Below, piece by piece: positions 17,216-26,275 of a DNA stretch of 64,000 nt. A program made the position numbers and the translations under genes. A model generated the notes under the pieces. That model was not told where the DNA came from, did no database searches, and worked only from the letters and a program-made list of their open reading frames with translations. The stretch comes from Dokdonella fugitiva (lineage in GTDB: Bacteria > Pseudomonadota > Gammaproteobacteria > Xanthomonadales > Rhodanobacteraceae), in NCBI RefSeq assembly GCF_004342425.1, contig NZ_SLWQ01000014.1, positions 1 to 64,000 of the forward strand. Reading direction: 5' to 3'. Each line of letters begins with the position of its first letter. Position 1 is the first letter of the stretch.

Positions 17216-17243
17216 GAATCGTCGCATTGAAACATTTCATCGA
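17216..17243 (+). promoter_or_regulatory. Bipartite upstream element, copy 5
   Basis: GAATCG at 17216-17221, exactly 13 nt, then TTTCATCGA at 17235-17243, about 70 nt before the DUF1800 start. The downstream ATGAT is present at 17276, but at a longer distance (32 nt) than in copies 2-4. Confidence 0.45.
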
Positions 17244-17313
17244 GAGAGCCGCGCGCGCCGGCTCCGCACGCTGGCATGATGCGGAGAGCATTCTTGCGGC
17301 GGCGTAAGCCATC

Positions 17314-19230
17314 ATGAGCACGGCAGGCATCGCACCATCAGTAGCAGCAGCGACGAACGACGCCATCATATGCGCTGCGTCGCCGACGTGCCGCTGGGTC
17401 AGTTTCGGCGCGCAGGAAGAGCAGGCCGCCATCGAGGGTCTGCGTGGCGTCGGCACACCCACCATTCGGTATTTCCAGATCGCCGTCGTGCTGATGTTGT
17501 GCTTGGTCGCGCGGGCGCGAGCAGCCGACGACCTGGTTTTCGGCAATGGTTTCGAGGTTCCGGCCATCAGTGAGGCGGATGCCGCACGTTTCCTCGACCA
17601 GGCGACGTTCGGCGGGCGCCCGTCGGACATCGCGCAAGTGCGTAATCTCGGCTACGAAGCGTGGTTGGAACAGCAGTTCTCCGCGCCGATTTCGCTGCAG
17701 AAGCCGTATCTGGACTGGCTGCACGCAAACAGCCAAGGGGTCTACCAGCAGGCGCGGCTGGAGGCGTGGTTCATGCAGGCGGCGCAGATGACCGATCCGA
17801 GTGACCCCACGCACGCGCACTCGGACCAGCTGCGCCAGCGTGTCGCTTTTGCGTTGTCGGAGATCATGGTCGTTTCGGACCGAAATGCCTCCCTGCTGTT
17901 CCAGCCGTGGGCACTGGCGGACTACTACGATACGCTGGCGCGCAACGCCTTTGGCAACTACCGGCAGTTGCTGGAGGACGTGACCCTGCATCCGGCCATG
18001 GGTCGGTATCTCAGCATGCTCGGAAACCGCAAGGCCGATGACGTGCTCAACATCCGGCCCGATGAGAACTATGCGCGCGAGGTGCTGCAGCTGTTCTCCG
18101 TCGGTCTGGTCATGCTCAATCCCGACGGCACCGTGTTCGACAGTGATCCGGTCATGCCTGGCGTACAGCCGGTGCCCACCTACGACCAGAATGTCGTGCG
18201 CGGATTCGCACACGTGTTCACGGGCTGGAATTTCTCCGGTTGCACGGCACAGAACTACGGCAACTGCGAGCCCAGCAATCCGTACTTCGCCCCGTGGTTC
18301 ACGCCAATGCAGCCGGTCGAGGCCTTTCATGACGACACGACCGCCAAGCAACTGCTCGTCTATCCGGGTGTGGGCCTGCCGGGTGGTCTGCTCGCGCCCG
18401 GCGCGAACGCGCAGCAGGAAATGGCGGCCGCGCTGGACAACGTATTCCACCACCCCAACATCGGACCGTTCATTGCGCGGCAGCTGATCCAGCGCCTGGT
18501 GACGAGCAACCCGACCCCGGCCTACGTCGGACGGATTGCGGCAGTGTTCGACGACGACGGGCAGGGTGTGCGCGGCAATCTGCGCGCAGTGGTCCGTGCG
18601 CTCCTGCTCGACCCGGAAGCACGCAACGGACACCTTTCGGCGCCGGAAACTTTCGGCAAGGTACGCGAACCGATTGCGCGGCTGGTGAAGCTGTGGCGGA
18701 TCGCGCCCGGCGCTTCGGCGAACGGGCGCGTGTTCCAGTATTCGCACCCGCAGGACCAGTTCGCGCAACTGCCTCTCGGTGCACCCTCCGTATTCAACTT
18801 CTTCCGCCCGGATTTCGCACAGTCGGGCGAGATCCGGGATGCTGGGCTGGTGTCGCCCGAATTCCAGATTCATACCGATACCCAGCTTGTCAGCATGCCG
18901 AACTATCTGGGGTGGCGCATCTTCTGGTTCTGGCAGGGCAGCAATTACGACATCGCTGCCGCACCGGAGGAGACGTTGATGGACTACTCGGAGTTGCGCG
19001 CGCTGGCGGTCAATTCTGCAGCACTGGTGGATCGGCTGAACCTGCTGATGATGTCCGGTCAGATGTCCGACTACATGCGCCAGTTGCTGATCGCGCGCCT
19101 CGACGGGCCATTGCCGGATCAGATTCCCGGGTTGAGCGGGGGCACGACCGAGGAGCGTCGTTCGCTGTTTCGCGTGCAGCAGGCGCTTTACCTGATCGTC
19201 ACTTCCCCCGAATTCTCGATTCAGAAGTAG
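17314..19230 (+). CDS. DUF1800 family protein with N-terminal FxNGFE motif
   Basis: A 638-aa protein. A hydrophobic segment near residues 54-70 (FQIAVVLMLCLVARARA) is the likely signal peptide; the preceding 50 residues are atypically long, so a later start is possible. Directly after it come DDLVFGNGFEVP and then the DUF1800 domain (AARFLDQATFGGRPSDIAQV, NYAREVLQLFSVGL, GFAHVFTGWNF). The domain ends at the C-terminus without any tail motif. DUF1800 and DUF1501 genes occur next to each other in many bacteria and are thought to act together outside the cytoplasm; their biochemical role is not established. The downstream DUF1501 gene follows after 9 nt. Confidence 0.9.
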   Translation: MSTAGIAPSVAAATNDAIICAASPTCRWVSFGAQEEQAAIEGLRGVGTPTIRYFQIAVVLMLCLVARARAADDLVFGNGFEVPAISEADAARFLDQATFGGRPSDIAQVRNLGYEAWLEQQFSAPISLQKPYLDWLHANSQGVYQQARLEAWFMQAAQMTDPSDPTHAHSDQLRQRVAFALSEIMVVSDRNASLLFQPWALADYYDTLARNAFGNYRQLLEDVTLHPAMGRYLSMLGNRKADDVLNIRPDENYAREVLQLFSVGLVMLNPDGTVFDSDPVMPGVQPVPTYDQNVVRGFAHVFTGWNFSGCTAQNYGNCEPSNPYFAPWFTPMQPVEAFHDDTTAKQLLVYPGVGLPGGLLAPGANAQQEMAAALDNVFHHPNIGPFIARQLIQRLVTSNPTPAYVGRIAAVFDDDGQGVRGNLRAVVRALLLDPEARNGHLSAPETFGKVREPIARLVKLWRIAPGASANGRVFQYSHPQDQFAQLPLGAPSVFNFFRPDFAQSGEIRDAGLVSPEFQIHTDTQLVSMPNYLGWRIFWFWQGSNYDIAAAPEETLMDYSELRALAVNSAALVDRLNLLMMSGQMSDYMRQLLIARLDGPLPDQIPGLSGGTTEERRSLFRVQQALYLIVTSPEFSIQK

Positions 19231-19239
19231 GAGCCGTCC

Positions 19240-20652
19240 ATGACTCCCGATCGTCGTGCCTTTCTTCGCCGCTCGCTCCAGGCCGCGCTCGGCGGCGTTG
19301 CGCTGAACAGCCCGCTGGGCAACCTGGTGGCCGTCGCCGCAGCGGCGCGGCCGGCCGTACCGTCGACATTCTCCGACTACCGCGCACTGGTTTGCGTATT
19401 CCTCCACGGCGGCAACGACAGCTTCAGTAGCGTCGTGCCCGTATCGCCCGTCGACTACGCAATCTATCAGGCGACGCGGCCCGCGCTCGCTCTGCCGTTG
19501 GAACAGATTCAGCCGAACACGCTCGTTCCGCAGCCGGACGGAATGCCGAGTGACGGCGCCACCTACGGCCTGCATCCTTCGCTGGCTCCTTTGAAGGCCT
19601 TGTTCGAGCAGCAGCAACTTGCCATCGTGGCCAATGTGGGGCCGCTGCTCGGTCCGATCACGAAGGCGCAGTACCAGGCCAATCCGCTGCTGGCACCACC
19701 ACAGCTTTTCTCGCATTCGGACCAGGCGAACTTCTGGCAGACATCCCGTCCGGACGACGCCAGCGCGGACGGTTGGGGTGGGCGGATCGCCGACCTCCTT
19801 CTTGATGCCAATCCCGACGCAACGTTGCCGATGACAATCTCGATCCAAGGCCAGAGCCTGTTCCAGCGCGGCAGCCTGATCGATCAGTACGTGGTGCGTG
19901 GATGCGCCGGAGGATCGTGCGCCGCGGAACGCATCGACTATCTCGGTACGTATCAGAACCAGCTCGGCATTCAGACCTTCCAGGCTCTGGCGGCCGAAGG
20001 CGCGCAATCGCACATGTTCGAGCGTGCCTACGCGCGCGCGACGCGCCGCACGATCGATCACTACGAGACGCTGTCAGCACTGATCAGCACGGTGCCCGAC
20101 TGGAACGTGCCCTTCCCATCGACGAATCTGGGCGGGCAGCTGCGCCAGGTCGCCAACCTTATCAGCCTGCGCGGTCCAGGCGCGCTCGACATGCATCGGC
20201 AGCTCTTCTTTGTTGGCCAGGGCGGCTACGACACGCATGACGATCAACTTGCCATACAGCCGGGGCTGCTCGCCGATCTTGCGCAATCGCTGGTCGCGTT
20301 CCAGGCGGCAATGGCGCAACTCGGAGTCACGGACGAGGTCACCACCTTCACCGCATCGGATTTCGGTCGCACGCTGTCCACCAACGGTGATGGCACCGAT
20401 CACGGCTGGGGTGGCCACCATTTCGTCCTCGGTGGCGCCGTGCGAGGCGGTCGCTTCTACGGGCGGATGCCGTCGCTCGCGCAGCACGACAACCCGGACG
20501 ATGCCGGCTACGGCCAGATAATCCCGACGACCGGCGTGGACCAGTATGCGGCGACCTTGGCTGCGTGGTACGGGGTCAATACCGGCGACCTCCCGCTGCT
20601 TTTCCCACGTCTTGGCGAGTACGACTCCCCGAATCTCGGATTCATGACATGA
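19240..20652 (+). CDS. DUF1501 family protein, Tat-exported
   Basis: A 470-aa protein. The N-terminus has a twin-arginine motif (DRRAFLRR) before an Ala/Leu-rich core, so export in folded form by Tat is expected. The DUF1501 domain (a relative of the alkaline-phosphatase/sulfatase superfamily) covers the rest: VCVFLHGGNDSFS near the start, GGYDTHDDQ in the middle and TASDFGRTLSTNGDGTDHGWG with the HHFVLGG segment near the end. It is co-transcribed with the DUF1800 gene. Neither protein's substrate can be told from sequence. Confidence 0.92.
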   Translation: MTPDRRAFLRRSLQAALGGVALNSPLGNLVAVAAAARPAVPSTFSDYRALVCVFLHGGNDSFSSVVPVSPVDYAIYQATRPALALPLEQIQPNTLVPQPDGMPSDGATYGLHPSLAPLKALFEQQQLAIVANVGPLLGPITKAQYQANPLLAPPQLFSHSDQANFWQTSRPDDASADGWGGRIADLLLDANPDATLPMTISIQGQSLFQRGSLIDQYVVRGCAGGSCAAERIDYLGTYQNQLGIQTFQALAAEGAQSHMFERAYARATRRTIDHYETLSALISTVPDWNVPFPSTNLGGQLRQVANLISLRGPGALDMHRQLFFVGQGGYDTHDDQLAIQPGLLADLAQSLVAFQAAMAQLGVTDEVTTFTASDFGRTLSTNGDGTDHGWGGHHFVLGGAVRGGRFYGRMPSLAQHDNPDDAGYGQIIPTTGVDQYAATLAAWYGVNTGDLPLLFPRLGEYDSPNLGFMT

Positions 20653-20773
20653 CTGGCGTTTCGGTTCCGTATCTCCCGCCTTGCGTTGTGGCGGCTGCTC
20701 CTGCGGACTGGCACGTCGTGCGGCGAATGCAGATGGATCTGCGGAGCACGCGCCCGGTACGTCGATATCGCCC

Positions 20774-21346
20774 ATGGACAAATCAGGCTCCCGACGCATG
20801 ATCTTGCACGCAGACTATTCCGCCATGGCCGACGCTTCAGTGATCGAGGCGAGGCTGATGATCGCTTCGATGCTGGGTCCGAATGCGAGCGTTCCGGCAG
20901 GTTCCGATGACCACGACGATCGCCGGATCTGGAAGGCCCTCGCGCTTCTGTCCGAGGCGCAGGCAATCTGCGAGAGCCTGAATGCCGAGCAGCGCCACGC
21001 GGAGGCCGGCTGGAAGTGGCTCTGTCTCGCGACCAAGCTGAAAGCGGTAATGGACGTCGTCAATCAGGTGCGCGAAGAGTCACCCGCATTTCGCGAGCGC
21101 GTCTACAGGAAGTGGGTCCGCTTGTGCGAGGCACGACCGGATCCGGTCGTCTACTGGCACTTCATCGACGTCGAGCGGGACCGCTGTGCGACGCTGGACC
21201 GCTCTCCGCTCCGCTGGGTTGCCAAGCGCCGTAGGCGCATCTGGGTCGTCGACGGAGGCATGTTCGAGGGCTACGCGACGGACGATCTTTCGGCCAAGGC
21301 GATCAAGTGGCTGGCGCAGTACGTGGCGGACTTGCATGCCCAATGA
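20774..21346 (+). CDS. Hypothetical protein
   Basis: A 190-aa predicted cytosolic protein; I recognise no family. I take ATG 20774 (MDKSGSRRM); ATGs at 20798 and 20825 are alternatives. The frame is rich in charged and aromatic residues (RIWKALALLSEAQAIC, WKWLCLATKLKAVMDVV, RKWVRLCEARPD), which suggests a helical domain. A small beta-like C-terminal part follows (RRRRIWVVDGGMFEGYATDD). It has no signal peptide or membrane segment. It follows the DUF1501 gene on the same strand. Confidence 0.6.
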   Translation: MDKSGSRRMILHADYSAMADASVIEARLMIASMLGPNASVPAGSDDHDDRRIWKALALLSEAQAICESLNAEQRHAEAGWKWLCLATKLKAVMDVVNQVREESPAFRERVYRKWVRLCEARPDPVVYWHFIDVERDRCATLDRSPLRWVAKRRRRIWVVDGGMFEGYATDDLSAKAIKWLAQYVADLHAQ

Positions 21347-21596
21347 CGTCGTGCGGCTGCCAAGCGTTTCAAAGCGGGCGCCGCTCGACTGCATGGCTTG
21401 ACGCAAAGGTTTGGACATATGTGAAGAGAGGCCGATTACACTCCCTAGTGTCCGATACCGTGACAAGCCCAGGAGTATTGGCAACGCTTCTCTTCAAAAG
21501 CGCTATTCCTCGCGCCCCCTCGGCGGCATCGCGTGGCAGGCATCCATCCTCCGGTGCGAAAGCGGCCCCATGATCATTGTCTGGCGGCTTTCCGCA

Positions 21597-22544
21597 CTAG
21601 GCAGCGTTCCTCGCTGCGCGCAGGTTTGCACCGACCAATGCGTCGTCGGGAACAGCAACTTCCTCGATGGCAATTGCATGTTCGCCGTACAGATGCGCGC
21701 ATTCGCTGATCAGTGCTTCGACGACGGCGCGCAGCATGCGATTCGGATACGGTTGCCGGTGGTAGTGCAGGAAGACAGGTACGTCGTAGGGCCTGAAGCC
21801 AGGCACGAGTCGCACATGGTGATCCGGTTGGAGCAGATGAAGTGGTACGACGGCGCGGCCGACGCCCTCAGATACCGCATCGATCAACCCATAGATGTCG
21901 TCGAAGTAGGCGCGCAGCATCTTCGGAACGGTCGCGCCGGTCTGTGCCAGGAAGAAGCGTTCGGTGAAGTTGTCGCGCGGATCATGATCGATGTAGCAAT
22001 CCTTGCGTCCAACGTACAGGTTTGATTCGATCAGCACATTGCGCTCTACGCCGAGGCGGACGTTCTCGATGCCCATGCGTTCGCATTCGGACAACGACAC
22101 GCTGAAATCGACCTTGCCGTCCGCCAGAAGCTCGTGCAGCTGGCTGATCTCGCCTTTGCTGAACTGACACGACAACCGGGGGTTGTCGCGCAGCAGCGGG
22201 CCCACCGCCGGAATGAGAACCGAGCGCAGGCATGAGGAGAACGAAACGAGTCGAAAGTGGCCCGAGATCCCTTGCGGGCTTCCGACGAGACTGTCCAGCA
22301 GGTCCTGCTCCTGGCGCTCTATCGACGACGCGAAGCGCTGCAGCACCCGTCCCGACTCAGTGAGCTCGAGCCCGCCGCGCAGGCGCAGGAACAACGCCTG
22401 CCCGAGCCTGCCTTCGAGGCTCTGGATGCGCTTGGTCAATGCCGGCTGGCTGATGTTGAGCAGTCGGGCGGCGCGGGCGTATTTGAGCTCGCGCGCCAGT
22501 ATCACGAACGATTCGAGTTGGGTGGAGGAAATGCGTACGCCCAT
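21597..22544 (-). CDS. LysR-family transcriptional regulator
   Basis: A 315-aa protein. The winged helix-turn-helix is at residues 8-66 (LESFVILARELKYARAARLL, NISQPALTKRIQSLE). The remainder is the periplasmic-binding-like effector domain with the expected length. No divergent target gene is adjacent: the neighbour on the right, the sigma factor, points the same way. The regulated gene and ligand are therefore unknown. Confidence 0.92.
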   Translation of the reverse strand: MGVRISSTQLESFVILARELKYARAARLLNISQPALTKRIQSLEGRLGQALFLRLRGGLELTESGRVLQRFASSIERQEQDLLDSLVGSPQGISGHFRLVSFSSCLRSVLIPAVGPLLRDNPRLSCQFSKGEISQLHELLADGKVDFSVSLSECERMGIENVRLGVERNVLIESNLYVGRKDCYIDHDPRDNFTERFFLAQTGATVPKMLRAYFDDIYGLIDAVSEGVGRAVVPLHLLQPDHHVRLVPGFRPYDVPVFLHYHRQPYPNRMLRAVVEALISECAHLYGEHAIAIEEVAVPDDALVGANLRAARNAA

Positions 22545-22919
22545 GGATAAGTGATCCGGTTGTCAAAGGCTGCTCGGGAAGTGGCCTCCGTGTCGGTGTC
22601 GGGACGTTCGCAGCGAACGAAGTCCTCCTTCGCAGCGCGGCCACGCTTGACTGCACGGGGGGCGTGGAACGATTTGGCGTGGCCACATATCAAGGCGCCG
22701 ACGCGATCGGACCCATCGATCGCCCCGTTTCTTCCCCTGTCATATAAGGAAACGGACGACGGAGTGCGGTCCAGACGTCATGACCCGCGAATGGCGCGCG
22801 CACCCTCGCGTTTCAGGTGCCACATGCGATGGCCCGAGGTCGGAACGAAGCTGGCACGACCGACCTGTCGTGCAATGCGCGACGTTGCGGGACGACGCCA
22901 GTGGACCGCAGCCTTCAGG

Positions 22920-23477
22920 TCAAGGTGCTTCCAGGGCGATCTGCAGGTAGTTGCGGGCGAATGCGAGATCGCGATGGATCGTGCGTTCCGTGACGCCGAG
23001 CATCTCACCGATCGCGACCGCGGAGAGGCCGCAGAAGAAGCGCAGCGCGAACATTTCGGCCATTTGAGCGTCCTGCTGTTCGAGGGCGCTCAGCGCCTGG
23101 TCGAGTGCCAGGGCCTGTTCTGCGTCGGTGCCGAATTCTTCGGCTTCGCCGACGAGCTCGGTCCGAATCAGGTCGCCGCCGCGCTTCTTCGCGATCCGTT
23201 CGCGGGCATGGTCGATCATCGTCTGCCGCATGGCACGCATTGCGAGATTGAAGAAATGCCGGCGGTCATTGATGGCGTCGAGGCGCCCTCTCGAGAGTCG
23301 CAGGAACGTCTCGTTCACCAGTGCGGTCGGAGAAAGCGTCGCGGTCGCGCCGCCGCCGAGCTGGCGTGCCGCGAGGCGCCTAAGCTCCGAATAGATCGCG
23401 GCGTATGCGCGATCGCCGGCGCCGCGATCGCCGCATCCGGCAGCGCGTAACCATTCGGTGAGTGGTGGCTCTTTCAT
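22920..23477 (-). CDS. ECF sigma factor of the TIGR02999/ECF43-like type
   Basis: A 185-aa protein starting at ATG 23477 (MKEPPLTEWLRAAG). Region 2 is around ELRRLAARQL and LVNETFLRLSRG, then RRHFFNLAMRAMRQTMIDHAR. Region 4 ends with a helix-turn-helix (GLSAVAIGEMLGVTERTIHRDL). This layout is that of sigma-70 family members annotated as TIGR02999. No anti-sigma gene is visible. Instead the kinase gene lies immediately upstream on the same strand side. In Xanthomonas citri, an ECF43 sigma factor (EcfK) is activated by a Ser/Thr kinase (PknS), so control by phosphorylation is a reasonable inference here. Its targets are unknown. Confidence 0.88.
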   Translation of the reverse strand: MKEPPLTEWLRAAGCGDRGAGDRAYAAIYSELRRLAARQLGGGATATLSPTALVNETFLRLSRGRLDAINDRRHFFNLAMRAMRQTMIDHARERIAKKRGGDLIRTELVGEAEEFGTDAEQALALDQALSALEQQDAQMAEMFALRFFCGLSAVAIGEMLGVTERTIHRDLAFARNYLQIALEAP

Positions 23478-23614
23478 AAGGCAAACTCCGATGGCGCGAG
23501 CGAGGGCGCATACGGGTGGCGAACGCTGGCCGAGGAATGCAACGCTCGATCGACTCCGTGCCGCCACGTTGCTGTGGACGGCGGGATGACCGCCGACACG
23601 GTACGTTCGACATA

Positions 23615-26155
23615 CTATAGCCGCGTTGCGGGGGCGCGACCTCCGGAGCGATCAGCTTCCTGCAGGGGGTGACCATATGCCCGATTGAAGATTGCGGACG
23701 CCTCTGTTCGAAGGTTCGCGGCGCCTTTGGCGTCTCCGCGCCGCTCGACGATGTCGGCGAGCAGAAGGTCGATATCACCCACGCGGACGCTGCCCGCCCG
23801 CTGTCCGCCAAGAAGCCGATCGCGCGCCGCAACGACCTGCCTCTCGCCATCGGCGGCATCACCGCTCGCAGCGATCGCGGCGCCGATTGCAGCATCCGCA
23901 AGCGCGACATACTGGTCGTCTCCGGCCTTGCGTGCGAGCCCATCGCGCGCGCCGCGCAGGACGGCAAGCGCCGCCGCCGGGTCCTGATCGAGCAAACTGA
24001 GGCCGAGCGCGAGTTCGGTAGAGCTTCGGCGGGGATTGTTCGGAGCGAGCTCGAGCGCTTTCCGGAGCGTCGCAGCGGCTTCGTGGGTGCGACCAGCGCG
24101 ATACAGCGCCCATCCGAGAGACGCGGTCGTGATTCCGATGATCGGCGCCCCGGGCAGGCGTTTGCGTGCAAGGTCCCCTGCGTTGCGCAGGGTCTCGATT
24201 GCTTCCGCGAAGCGGCCGCTGTTGGCCAGCGCGAGGCCGAGCACATTGTCGACATAGATGCTGCGCGGATGATCCGCGCCCACCGTCCGCTCCAGCATCG
24301 CGTGGGCGCGCGCGGCCAATGCGGCGGCGTCGCCGAACCGTTCGTCGTACAGGCGGTCGGCCGCGACGTTCATCAGATCCATGGCGATATCGGCGCTCTC
24401 CGGGCCTTCGCGAGCCATGCGCTCCTGCAGGATCTCCTCGTGCAACCGTTGCGCTTCCGCATGGTCGCCGCGCAGGTTCGCGAGTTTCGCGAGACCCGTG
24501 ACCGCTCCGATCCGCGGCGGGGCGTAGTCCGGGCCGCTGTCACGCAGCAGCTCGTGCGCCTCCTCGAATGCTGCACGCGCGCCATCGATCTCTCCGCCTT
24601 CTTCGCGTGCGAGCGCCAGTTGTACCAGCAGGGCCCCCAGTCTCGCAGACGGTACTTCGTCGCTTGCACGAACTTTCGCGACTCTGTTCTCCAACCAGCC
24701 GCGCGCCGTGGCCACGTCACCCGCACTGATCATCGCCTGTGCAACTGTCGTACTCAATCTCGCCTGCAGGTCCGGGACGTCGGCGAATTCCCTGTCGATA
24801 TCCGTCATCGCCTGGTGCAGCAGCTCGATCGCTCCGCCCTTGGACTGCCGGGCGCTGTAGGGATCTGCGTCGGCGAACAGATTGTTGAGGAATATCTGGG
24901 CGCGATCCACGCGCTCGGCAAAATGCCGGGCTCGTTGCGCCTGCCAGAGCGTCATGGAACCGAGCGTCAACATGCCCGCGAGCGCTACGCACCCAATTGC
25001 GACAGCCAAGCGATGGCGCCGGCAGAAGCGGGCAGCCAGATACGCGGCGGAAGGCCGGCTGATGCTGATCGGGCGATGATCAAGCCAACGATTCAGATCG
25101 TCGCGAAGCGAAGGCACCGACGGATATCGGTCGGCGGGAAGCGGCGCGAGCGAGTGCGAGATGATCCGGCCCAGATCGCCTCGCAGGGCGCGCACGATGT
25201 CGCGTCGACGGATTGACTCCGATTGATCCCCGGAGGTCGTTCGCGACGAACAGTCCGCGAGTTCGCGCGTCGTCCATTCCCGGCCGGTGTCGCCGCGTTC
25301 GAGGATCGGCAGCCGCCGTCCGGCCACGAGTTCGTACAGCAGCAAGCCGAGCGCATAGACGTCGGTCGCGACCGTCACGCGTTCGCCTCTCAACTGCTCT
25401 GGCGCTGCATATTCGGGCGTGAATACACGCGTCTGCGGAGTATCGCCGCCTGGATCGAGTATGCGGGCGATACCGAAATCGAGCAGTTTGACCGAGCCTT
25501 CCTGGGTCACCAGGACATTTGATGGCTTCAGATCCCGATGAACGACGAGCTGTCCATGCGCGTGGGCGACTGCTGCGCAGATCTGGACGAAGAGCTTCAC
25601 GCGTCGGCGCAGGTCCGGAACGTGGGCATCGCAGTAGTCGATGAGCGGCATGCCATCGACGTACTCCATCGCCAGCCACGACAGGCCGCCCTCGCTCCCG
25701 GCATCGATGAACGCGGTGATGTTGGGGTGGGTGAGCGTTGCAAGTACGCGCTGCTCACGCATTGCGGCCTCATTCGTCGCTGCCCAGCTTCCACCCAGCA
25801 CCTTCAACGCTACGCGCTGCGTGAATCGGGCGTCGCTGCGTTCGGCAAGATAGACGACGCCCATGCCGCCGGAGCCGATCTGCCGCAAGATCCGGAATGG
25901 CCCAAGGCGCTCCGGGAGTTCGCCGCTGCCGGAGTTCGTCATCAGATCGCGCGCCGCGACACCGAGGGGATCGACGCTCGCATCGGGCGTAGGGCGAAGC
26001 AGTTTGCGGACAGCCGCAGCCAGTTCGGGATCGACAGCACTGGCGCGCTCGAGTTCACGCGAGCGGTCTTCGGCATCTGTTGCCTCGATTCTGGCGGCGA
26101 GCTCCCGGATCTCGCGCCAGCGGTCTGGTTCGAACAACGGCCCTGCTTTTGGCAC
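23615..26155 (-). CDS. Transmembrane Ser/Thr protein kinase with C-terminal TPR-like repeats
   Basis: An 846-aa protein. Residues 1-75 are a helical N-terminal part typical of kinases paired with ECF factors. The kinase domain has the glycine loop IGSGGMGVV (93-101), K118, HRDLKPSN (206-213) and DFGIA (226-230), so it should be active. A single membrane segment (LAVAIGCVALAGMLTLGSM) lies around residues 400-420. The C-terminal 400 residues are Ala/Leu/Arg-rich helical repeats of the TPR type, probably the extracytoplasmic sensing part. It is transcribed just before the ECF sigma gene, with 137 nt between its stop and that start. Confidence 0.92.
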   Translation of the reverse strand: MPKAGPLFEPDRWREIRELAARIEATDAEDRSRELERASAVDPELAAAVRKLLRPTPDASVDPLGVAARDLMTNSGSGELPERLGPFRILRQIGSGGMGVVYLAERSDARFTQRVALKVLGGSWAATNEAAMREQRVLATLTHPNITAFIDAGSEGGLSWLAMEYVDGMPLIDYCDAHVPDLRRRVKLFVQICAAVAHAHGQLVVHRDLKPSNVLVTQEGSVKLLDFGIARILDPGGDTPQTRVFTPEYAAPEQLRGERVTVATDVYALGLLLYELVAGRRLPILERGDTGREWTTRELADCSSRTTSGDQSESIRRRDIVRALRGDLGRIISHSLAPLPADRYPSVPSLRDDLNRWLDHRPISISRPSAAYLAARFCRRHRLAVAIGCVALAGMLTLGSMTLWQAQRARHFAERVDRAQIFLNNLFADADPYSARQSKGGAIELLHQAMTDIDREFADVPDLQARLSTTVAQAMISAGDVATARGWLENRVAKVRASDEVPSARLGALLVQLALAREEGGEIDGARAAFEEAHELLRDSGPDYAPPRIGAVTGLAKLANLRGDHAEAQRLHEEILQERMAREGPESADIAMDLMNVAADRLYDERFGDAAALAARAHAMLERTVGADHPRSIYVDNVLGLALANSGRFAEAIETLRNAGDLARKRLPGAPIIGITTASLGWALYRAGRTHEAAATLRKALELAPNNPRRSSTELALGLSLLDQDPAAALAVLRGARDGLARKAGDDQYVALADAAIGAAIAASGDAADGERQVVAARDRLLGGQRAGSVRVGDIDLLLADIVERRGDAKGAANLRTEASAIFNRAYGHPLQEADRSGGRAPATRL

Positions 26156-26275
26156 CTTCGACGCGCCGGTCGCGGCGCCCTCGATCGGATCCCACGATCC
26201 TGCCTTTCAGAGAATAGCTCAACCAGGACTGTCTTCGGTGCGCGCCTTCTCTCGCGGTGCCCAGGCCAGCTCCTG

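Noticed and set aside
17338..20061. Long minus-strand frame (907 codons) opposite DUF1800/DUF1501
   Set aside because: It is an antisense shadow; the plus-strand proteins have recognisable domains and a Tat signal.
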